A stretch of DNA of 64,000 nucleotides, taken from JAKFWI01 sp031398975 (GTDB lineage: Bacteria > Pseudomonadota > Alphaproteobacteria > Caulobacterales > Aquidulcibacteraceae). The translations under genes and the position numbers were made by a program. The DNA lies in assembly GCA_031398975.1 (NCBI GenBank), contig JANNOI010000043.1, forward strand, positions 1-64,000, read 5' to 3'. Position 1 is the first letter of the stretch. Every line of letters begins with the position of its first letter. The notes beneath the pieces are model-generated. The model worked only from the letters and a program-made list of their open reading frames with translations, ran no database searches and was not told the origin of the DNA. Of this stretch, positions 58,277 through 64,000 are shown one piece after another.

Positions 58277-59251
58277 GTGAAAACCTACCTCGATTTCGAA
58301 AAGTCGATCGCCGAGATCGAGGCGAAGATCGAGGAATTGGGTGCGCTCGTGGAAAGCAGCGAAGCCCAGGCGATGGGGATCGAGCTGTCGCGCCTCAAGC
58401 AGAAGGCCACCAAACAGCTCGAGGACATCTATTCCCGCCTCGATCCCTGGCAGAAAACCAAGGTCGCCCGCCACCCCGAGCGGCCGCGCTTCAAGGATTA
58501 CGCCGCCGCGCTCGTCACCGATTTCGTTGAGCTGTCGGGGGACCGGAAGTTCGGCGAGGACAGCGCGATCCTGGGCGGCATGGGGCGCTTCCTCGGCCGG
58601 CCGTGCGTGATCCTGGGCCATGAGAAGGGGCGAACGACCCAGGAGCGGCTGAAGCACAATTTCGGCATGGCCCGGCCCGAGGGCTACCGCAAGGCGGTGC
58701 GGCTGATGGATCTGGCGGAGCGGTTCGACCTACCGGTGGTGGCGCTGGTGGACACCGCCGGCGCCGATCCGGGCCTGGGCGCGGAGGAGCGGGGCCAGTC
58801 CGAGGCGATCGCCCGCTCCACCGAACGGTGCCTGACGCTCGGTACCCCGATGGTGGCGGTGATCGTGGGCGAGGGCGGCTCAGGCGGGGCGCTCGCCATC
58901 GCGGCCGCCAACACGGTGCTGATGCTCGAGCACGCGATCTATTCCGTGATCAGCCCGGAGGGCGCGGCCGCGATCCTGTGGCGGGACGGCGGGCGCGCCA
59001 AGGACGCGGCCTCGAACATGAAGATCACCGCCCAGGATCTGCTGGCCATGAAGATCATCGATACGGTGGTGGAGGAGCCCTTGGGCGGCGCCCATCGCCA
59101 GCCTGAAAAGGCGATCGCCGCCGTCGGCGCGGCGGTCGCGCGCGCGCTCGATCAATTGGCCCCGCTGTCGCCGGCGGCGCTGCGGCTCCAGCGGCGGGAC
59201 CGCTTCTACGCGATCGGCCGCACCGGGCTCGCCTCGAACCCGGCGCACTGA
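58277..59251 (+). CDS. accA: Acetyl-CoA carboxylase carboxyltransferase subunit alpha
   Basis: Alpha subunit of the carboxyltransferase, transferring CO2 from carboxybiotin to acetyl-CoA in fatty-acid synthesis; 324 aa. Opening TYLDFEKSIAEIEAKIEELG, RLDPWQKTKVARHPERPRFK, GEGGSGGALAIAAANTVLML and SVISPEGAAAILWRD are all family text. The GTG at 58277 is preferred; an ATG 45 bp upstream would add residues not seen in the family. Upstream are two copies of GGTCGGCAT within 30 bp, of no known meaning. Confidence 0.97.
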   Translation: MKTYLDFEKSIAEIEAKIEELGALVESSEAQAMGIELSRLKQKATKQLEDIYSRLDPWQKTKVARHPERPRFKDYAAALVTDFVELSGDRKFGEDSAILGGMGRFLGRPCVILGHEKGRTTQERLKHNFGMARPEGYRKAVRLMDLAERFDLPVVALVDTAGADPGLGAEERGQSEAIARSTERCLTLGTPMVAVIVGEGGSGGALAIAAANTVLMLEHAIYSVISPEGAAAILWRDGGRAKDAASNMKITAQDLLAMKIIDTVVEEPLGGAHRQPEKAIAAVGAAVARALDQLAPLSPAALRLQRRDRFYAIGRTGLASNPAH

Positions 59252-59346
59252 GGGGCCAATTGATCGAGCGCGCGCTGGCGGGGCGCAGGCCTCCGCCACG
59301 AAGAAGCCATGCCGAAGGTTAAAGATAGCCAGGGTGGGAGGCGTCG

Positions 59347-60457
59347 ATGGGGTGGAAAGCGTTTGGACTGGGCCTGGCGTTCGCGCTCGCGGCCCTGGCG
59401 CATGCGCCGCACGCGCGCGCGGCCGATACCTGCCCCGCGCTGCTGAGCCTGTCCCCGTTCCCGCTTGCGGGAGAAAACCCGGCTCAAATGTGCCGGCGCG
59501 TGTGCGAGGGGGGCGCCTACCGCGAACTCGCCCCCGATCTGCGCACCCGCTGGGCCCGCCTGTGCGCCCGCGACGCAGCGCCCGGCTCGGCGCCCCGGTT
59601 CGGCTCGGCGCCCCAGCCCGGATCGGCGCCCAAGCCTGCCTCGGCGCCGCGGCCCGCCCCGGAATCCTCACCACCGCCGCGGCCCCCTTCCGCCGCCCCC
59701 GCCTCTTCCGCCGCCCCTGCCCCCGGCGCCGGGCGACGCCTCGACGCGCGGCCTGGGCCAGCCCACGACCTCCAATCCGGTCCAGGCGCGCCCCGCCAAT
59801 GCCGGGGCGATGCGGGTGATCACGCCGGCGCTGGTGGAGCTGGGCGACCGGGAGCCGCGGGTGGCGCGCCATGGCGGCTCGGCCTTTGTCCTTCTTTCGG
59901 AGGAGGCAGAGGATCTCGCGAAAAACATCACGCTGTGCCGGGAGGTGTTCCGCGCCTTCGACCGCGCCAGCGCCGCCGAGGTGCAGGCGGGCGAGCGTCG
60001 CGGCGCCGATGGCGAGATCGAGCTTCTGCGCCCGCTCTATTGGCTGTTGCGCGAAACCGCTTCCGGATCGGGCGGGGACACATGCGCCAGCCGGGTGGAT
60101 CGCTACCATTTCTCGCGCGCCGCGCGCATCCGGCGCAAATTGGGCATCACCGGCCGGGGGCCCTATCTCGTGGTGGCGCGCGCCGATGAAAAGCGGGCCG
60201 GGCTGATCGATTTCGCTACCGTTCCCGCGCCGGAAGTCGATGACATGGTGCGCTATTTCCGGGACGCCTTCGCCCAGGAGGACGATGTCTGGCTCCCAGA
60301 GCGTCATACGCCCGAGCGTTCACAGGCGCGCCTAACCGCCTTCCTCGGCCGCGCGCCCACCGCGCAATCCCTCCCGCAGGTGGTGCTGATCACGATCGTG
60401 CGCGCGGGCTGCCCGCTGGGCGATCCGTTCGACGTGTGCGACCTCGCGCGGCCTTAG
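59347..60457 (+). pseudogene. Exported proline-rich protein interrupted by a frameshift
   Basis: The gene starts well: GGGAGG, ATG 59347, and a signal peptide (AFGLGLAFALAALAHAPHAR). A short Cys-containing domain follows (TCPALLSLSPFPLAGENPAQ, MCRRVCEGG), then four GSAPxP repeats. In the following Pro tract (about 59,670-59,750) the convincing coding text moves to the +1 frame: STRGLGQPTTSNPVQARPAN and AMRVITPALVELGDREPRVA continue to the stop at 60457 (RAGCPLGDPFDVCDLARP). The original frame after this point reads as Gly/Arg-rich shadow sequence up to 60189. One extra base (or two missing) in this C-rich region explains it: true mutation, assembly error or phase-variable tract. The C-terminal domain (about 220 aa) is unrecognised. 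Confidence 0.75.
59584..59655 (+). repeat. Four 18-bp in-frame tandem repeats (GSAPxP)
   Basis: Units begin at 59584, 59602, 59620 and 59638, each matching GGCTCGGCGCCC plus six variable bases and encoding G/A-S-A-P-x-P/F. They form a Pro/Ser-rich linker between the signal/Cys domain and the C-terminal domain of the exported protein. They lie just before the frameshift region. Confidence 0.85.
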
Positions 60458-60478
60458 GTGTCGCGCGGGCGCGCCCGC

Positions 60479-60540
60479 GTTGAAGGCGCACTTTGTTGAG
60501 GGCGCCTTGCGATGAAGGCGCCTTGCGTTGAAGAGGGGGG
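60479..60540 (+). repeat. 16-bp tandem repeat, about 3.5 units
   Basis: Units start at 60479, 60495, 60511 and 60527: consensus GTTGAAGGCGCCTTGC, the last truncated. Units 2 and 3 contain the palindromic core GGCGCC (AAGGCGCCTT in unit 3). The array fills the gap between the frameshifted gene and the ABC-F gene, ending about 25 bp before its ATG. Confidence 0.8.
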
Positions 60541-60564
60541 CGTTTGCCGGTATGGCTCGCGCCC

Positions 60565-62397
60565 ATGCTGCAGATCGAAGACCTGACCTACCGCATCGCC
60601 GGGCGCACCCTGCTGGACGGGGCAAGCGCCTCGATCGCGCAGGGTTGGAAGGTGGGGCTCGTCGGGCGCAACGGGACCGGAAAGTCCACGCTGCTGCGCC
60701 TGATCCAGGAGGAAATCGCCCAGGGCGGCGCGGGCGCCGTGAAGCTCGCACGCGGGGCCCGGATGGGCGCGATCGCGCAGGAAGTGGCGGCGAGCGATGC
60801 GACGCTGCTCGAAGTCGTGCTCGCGGCCGATACCGAGCGCGCGCTCCTGATGGCGGAGGCCGAAACCGCGACCGACCCGCTGCGCATCGCCGACATCCAC
60901 ACCCGCCTCTATGACATCGACGCCCATTCCGGGGAGGCGCGCGCCGGGGAGATCCTTGCGGGCCTCGGCTTCCGCGCCGGCGACGAGACGCGCGCGTGCC
61001 GGGAATTCTCCGGCGGCTGGCGGATGCGGGCCGCACTCGCGGGCGTGTTGTTCTCCAATCCCGACCTGCTGCTGCTCGACGAGCCCACCAATTATCTCGA
61101 CCTCGAAGGCGCGGCCTGGCTCGAAACCTATCTGCGCAAGTGCCGCAGCACGGTGATCGTCGTCAGCCATGACCGCGAGATGCTGAACCGGTCCGTCACC
61201 CACATTCTCGCGCTGGAGCAGGGCAAATTGTCCGTCCATCCGGGCGGGTACGACACCTATCTGCGCAAGCGGGCCGAGCAGGCAGCGCTCGCCGGAGGCT
61301 TGAAGGCGCGCCAGGACGCCGAGCGCGCGCGGCTGCAGGAATTCGTCGATCGCTTCCGCGCCAAGGCGAGCAAAGCCCGCCAGGCGCAGAGCCGCGTCAA
61401 GATGATCGAGAAAATGAAGGAGATCGCGCTGCCGATCGCGGAGCGCACGCAGCCCTTCCGCCTCGAGAACCCCGCCACGCTCGCCTCCCCGATCCTCGAA
61501 CTCGAGAACGCCGATCTCGGCTACGGCCCCGGCCAGGCGGTGCTGAAGGCCGTGTCGCTGCGGCTCGATCACGATGACCGCGTGGTGATCATCGGGCCGA
61601 ACGGGCAGGGCAAGACGACGCTCGTGAAGTCGATCGCGGCGCGCCTGGCGCTCCTGCGCGGCCAGCGGCGGGCGGCGCGGGCGATCCGCATCGGCTATTT
61701 CTCGCAAGACCAGCTCGATGAATTGCGCGCCGGCGAAACCCCGCTCGATCACGTCAAGGAGATCGCGCCCGAACTGACGCCGGCGAAGCAGCGGGGCTTG
61801 GCGGCGCAAATGGGCTTCGGGCCGGAAAAGATCGATACGCCGGTGGAGAAACTGTCCGGGGGCGAGAAAGTGCGCCTGCTGCTGGGCCTCACCGGCCACC
61901 AGAAGCCCCACGTCCTGATCCTGGACGAGCCGACGAGCCACCTCGATATCGACAGCCGCGAAGCGCTGATCCATGCGCTGAACGAATATACTGGGGCGGT
62001 GCTGCTGATCACCCACGACGTCTATCTCGCCCAGGCGGCGGCCGATCGGCTGTGGCTTGTGCATGAGGGGCGGATGAGCCCGTACGAGGGCGATCTCGAC
62101 GATTACCGGAAGCTTGTCCTGGCCGCGGACCGGCAAAGCCCGCGCCGGACCGAAGCCGCCCCCGCCCCCCGCCGCAAGCCCGATCCCGCCGCCAAGCGCG
62201 CGCTGGCCGAGGCCGAGCGGAAGATCGCCGCCTTGCAGGCTGAAATCGCCGCCCTCGACACGGGGCTGGCCGACGGGGCGCGCCACGCAGAGGCCGCCCA
62301 GCTCGCCCGATTGCGGGAAAGCGCCGCCGCGCGCTTGGCCGCGGCGGAGGAGGAATGGTTGCTCGCGAGCGAAGCGCAGGCGGTCCCCGCCGCCTGA
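60565..62397 (+). CDS. ABC-F family ATPase (Uup/YheS type)
   Basis: A 610-aa protein with two ABC domains and no membrane segment. Domain 1: Walker A VGRNGTGKSTLLRL, signature FSGGWRMRAAL, Walker B LLLLDEPTNYLDL. An arm/linker region follows (KARQDAERARLQEFVDRFRA). Domain 2: Walker A IGPNGQGKTTLV, signature LSGGEKVRLLL, Walker B VLILDEPTSHLDID. The C-terminal Ala/Glu-rich coiled coil (AKRALAEAERKIAALQAEIA) is typical of Uup/YheS-like members. ABC-F proteins act on the ribosome as translation factors or antibiotic-protection proteins; this one looks housekeeping. The ATG at 60565 (MLQIEDLTYRIAGRTLLDGA) is the conserved start. Confidence 0.93.
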   Translation: MLQIEDLTYRIAGRTLLDGASASIAQGWKVGLVGRNGTGKSTLLRLIQEEIAQGGAGAVKLARGARMGAIAQEVAASDATLLEVVLAADTERALLMAEAETATDPLRIADIHTRLYDIDAHSGEARAGEILAGLGFRAGDETRACREFSGGWRMRAALAGVLFSNPDLLLLDEPTNYLDLEGAAWLETYLRKCRSTVIVVSHDREMLNRSVTHILALEQGKLSVHPGGYDTYLRKRAEQAALAGGLKARQDAERARLQEFVDRFRAKASKARQAQSRVKMIEKMKEIALPIAERTQPFRLENPATLASPILELENADLGYGPGQAVLKAVSLRLDHDDRVVIIGPNGQGKTTLVKSIAARLALLRGQRRAARAIRIGYFSQDQLDELRAGETPLDHVKEIAPELTPAKQRGLAAQMGFGPEKIDTPVEKLSGGEKVRLLLGLTGHQKPHVLILDEPTSHLDIDSREALIHALNEYTGAVLLITHDVYLAQAAADRLWLVHEGRMSPYEGDLDDYRKLVLAADRQSPRRTEAAPAPRRKPDPAAKRALAEAERKIAALQAEIAALDTGLADGARHAEAAQLARLRESAAARLAAAEEEWLLASEAQAVPAA

Positions 62398-62420
62398 GAG
62401 CGCGGTAAGTGGTCCAGAGG

Positions 62421-63374
62421 TCAGCCCGTCCAGCCCCGCTGGGCGATCGCCGCGCACACGTGCTCCACCTCCAGCCCCGCCATCAGCGTGCCTGGCTGCG
62501 TGCGGCGCTTCCATGCGCCCAGCAGCGCCTCCACCGGCTCGGGCGTGCGCACGACGAGCGTGTCCGGCCCCCAAGGGCTATATAGAATGTCCTGCGTGGG
62601 CCCGAACAGGCCGATGGTGCGCGCGCCCGCGGCGGCGGCCAGGTGCATCATCGCGGAATCGTTGCCCACGAACAGGCGCGCGCGCTCCAGCAACGCCGCC
62701 GTGGCCCCCACGCTCGCGCCGAACGCGTCGATCACCCGGTCGGGCGGCAGGGCGGCAAGGAGCGGCGCGGCGGCTTCGCGCTCCGTGCGGGAGCCCACCA
62801 GCAGCACGGCGGCGTCCGCGAACGCCGCCCCGGGGGCTGTGAGGCGCGCTGCGAGCGCCGCGAAATGCGCCGCAGGCCAAGTCTTGGCGATCCAATTGGC
62901 GCCGATGCCCAGGGCCAGGACCGGGCGCTGGGCGTCCGCGAGCGGGGCGGGCGTCAGCTGCGCCGCCTGCGCGCAATCCTCCGGGGTGGGCCACAGGCGC
63001 GGCGCCTGGGGCGGTAGGCCAAGCGTGCGCGAGGCAAGGATCACCCTATGCTCCCCCGCCCGCGCGGCCGGCACGATGTGGCGGGCGCGTGCGCGCAGCA
63101 GCCAGGCAAGCGCCGAACGGCGCAGATCCACCACCCGCGCCCAGCGGCGGGTCCGCGCCGCGCGCCAGAGCTCGAGCCAATGGCCCCCGCGCGGGCGCTT
63201 CTGCATCACGTGCACCCGCTCCACCCCGGGCGCGGCCGCCAGCGCCAGCGCCGCCGGGGCCCCGCACGCGAGGGTGATGGGTTCGCCGGGATAGGTCCGC
63301 CCCAGCCAATCCAGGACCCCGCTCACCAGGATGGCGTCGCCCAGGCGCGTGGGGCCGATGAAGAGCGTGGCCAC
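62421..63374 (-). CDS. Glycosyltransferase family 9 (heptosyltransferase-like) protein
   Basis: A 317-aa GT-B glycosyltransferase: the N-terminal FIGPTRLGDAILVSGVLDWL (GDxxx site), the linker region with LALGIGANWIAKTWPAAHFA (GAxxxxKxWP), and the C-terminal donor site FVGNDSAMMHLAAAAGARTI followed by GLFGPTQ. GT9 enzymes add heptose or similar sugars during LPS core assembly. GTG start, 12 bp after the DUF6165 stop, so the two are an operon. Confidence 0.93.
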   Translation of the reverse strand: MATLFIGPTRLGDAILVSGVLDWLGRTYPGEPITLACGAPAALALAAAPGVERVHVMQKRPRGGHWLELWRAARTRRWARVVDLRRSALAWLLRARARHIVPAARAGEHRVILASRTLGLPPQAPRLWPTPEDCAQAAQLTPAPLADAQRPVLALGIGANWIAKTWPAAHFAALAARLTAPGAAFADAAVLLVGSRTEREAAAPLLAALPPDRVIDAFGASVGATAALLERARLFVGNDSAMMHLAAAAGARTIGLFGPTQDILYSPWGPDTLVVRTPEPVEALLGAWKRRTQPGTLMAGLEVEHVCAAIAQRGWTG

Positions 63375-63385
63375 GGGGGCGGCGC

Positions 63386-63769
63386 TCAGGCCGCGTAGGA
63401 TTTCTGCTCGGCGATGTCGCTGCCCAGGAGGGCGTTGATCTCGGCCTTCACGGCGGCGCGGCGGTCATTGGTCAAATACACTTCGCGCGCCAGGCGCAGG
63501 AAGTCCGGCCCGAACTCGCCGCGTTTCTCGAACGCGCGCAGCGCGTCCTCGATGTCCCACAGGGTCTCGTTCACACAGACGAGCGCAGCCATCGCCGCCC
63601 GCAGCGCCGGCGCTTCTTCCAGGAGCGGCTCCACAGCCCGGCGCAGGATCGCGGCCTCGCGTCGGATGTGGCTCAGCTTGTCGGCGGCGGTGAGCCGGCT
63701 CTCCTTGATGGACAAAATGGCAAGCTTGTCGATCGCCTCCCCAGGCGAAACCTCGATCCGTAGACGCAT
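63386..63769 (-). CDS. DUF6165 family protein
   Basis: A 127-aa, mostly helical soluble protein: RIEVSPGEAIDKLAILSIKE at the start, then ALVCVNETLWDIEDALRAFE and FGPDFLRLAREVYLTNDRRA. This pattern matches DUF6165 proteins, which as I recall are found beside LPS or surface-sugar glycosyltransferases; here GT9 lies directly downstream. The ATG at 63769 is preferred to an ATG 177 bp upstream, whose extra region looks non-coding. Function unknown. Confidence 0.75.
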   Translation of the reverse strand: MRLRIEVSPGEAIDKLAILSIKESRLTAADKLSHIRREAAILRRAVEPLLEEAPALRAAMAALVCVNETLWDIEDALRAFEKRGEFGPDFLRLAREVYLTNDRRAAVKAEINALLGSDIAEQKSYAA

Positions 63770-63966
63770 GCGCGGCGCTCCCCCATACCCCGCGGGCGCG
63801 CCCCACGTCGAACGGACGGGCGGGCCTGGACGCGTCGCGGGACAAAGATGGTTACCGCACAAGGCCGCCCGCGAACAAGCGCTCTCGGCGCAGCTTCCGC
63901 CCGCCTCACGGCTGTTGCAAAAGATATAACGATCTCTAGCCTCCAATGCGGTAACGCGGAGCGCGC

Positions 63967-64000
63967 ATGGCCGATCAAGGCCCGGAAGATCGTTCGATTT
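63967..64000 (+). CDS. Start of a plus-strand gene cut by the window edge
   Basis: ATG at 63967 with CGGAG about 8 bp upstream begins MADQGPEDRSI and runs off the end. A TATAAC sequence at 63925-63930 in an otherwise GC-rich gap could be its -10 box. Too little is visible to identify the product. The 197 bp between it and the DUF6165 gene otherwise show no gene. Confidence 0.4.
   Translation, partial: MADQGPEDRSI

Noticed and set aside
1..64000. CRISPR arrays, tRNA or rRNA genes, prophage, complete insertion sequences
   Set aside because: No regularly spaced direct repeats with unique spacers, no cloverleaf-type sequences noticed, no transposase or phage structural genes; xerD is the housekeeping recombinase.

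Overview
The window is GC-rich DNA from an alphaproteobacterial chromosome. The lineage evidence is a complete PhyR-NepR-EcfG general stress response locus, an Usg protein, the BolA / J-domain / cobS neighbourhood, a CC0125/CC1285-type lipoprotein, an ECF11 sigma factor with a ChrR-like anti-sigma factor, and dispersed palindromes of a kind common in this class. Gene content fits the Caulobacterales/Parvularculales side of the class, but the sequence alone does not fix genus or family. Most of the window is ordinary chromosome. I see no rRNA, tRNA, CRISPR array, intact transposase or prophage.

Layout. 1-3.6 kb: succinate dehydrogenase (sdhD partial, sdhA, sdhB), interrupted between sdhA and sdhB by a Uma2-like relic and a small membrane protein gene. 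3.7-5.7 kb: a membrane-anchored thioredoxin-fold protein, zapE and a small membrane protein. 5.8-12.1 kb: an aldehyde dehydrogenase and ThDP-enzyme pair converging on a tyrosine-catabolic gene group (hpd, a VOC protein, a fumarylacetoacetase-family hydrolase, a MarR regulator). 12.4-18.2 kb: tamA-tamB. 18.4-24.9 kb: the general stress response island (DUF1328 protein, HWE hybrid kinase, HisKA_2 sensor, ecfG, nepR, phyR, DUF883 and holin-like proteins). 25-33 kb: a methyltransferase, then alpha-2-macroglobulin and penicillin-binding protein 1C. 33-40 kb: detached atpC, a CorC/HlyC-type protein, aroB, aroK, xerD. 40-49 kb: bolA, a J-domain protein, bioD-bioF with divergent bioA, cobS, and small conserved proteins. 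49-56 kb: a lipoprotein, a DMT transporter, an ECF11 sigma/anti-sigma pair, rlmN, a beta-propeller phytase, tesB. 56-64 kb: an amidase, accA, a frameshifted exported protein, an ABC-F ATPase, a glycosyltransferase family 9 protein and a DUF6165 protein.

How the genes work together. The clearest regulatory unit is the stress island. NepR holds sigma EcfG inactive, and phosphorylated PhyR sequesters NepR through its sigma-like domain. The membrane sensor encoded after ecfG has a phosphoacceptor His but a degraded ATP-binding domain, which suggests a PhyP-type phosphatase or receptor. Sequences matching the EcfG promoter (GGAAC, 16-bp spacer, CGTT or a near match) precede phyR, nepR, the DUF1328 gene, the DUF883 gene and a second DUF1328-like gene at 41.6 kb, so a small EcfG regulon can be read from the DNA.

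Two further patterns stand out. A 114-bp two-hairpin repeat occurs twice (30.8 and 55.5 kb), and palindromic units beginning TAGAGC supply the stop codons of three different genes. An exported proline-rich protein at 59.3 kb carries 18-bp in-frame tandem repeats followed by a frameshift. All calls are by eye from the sequence, with no database search.
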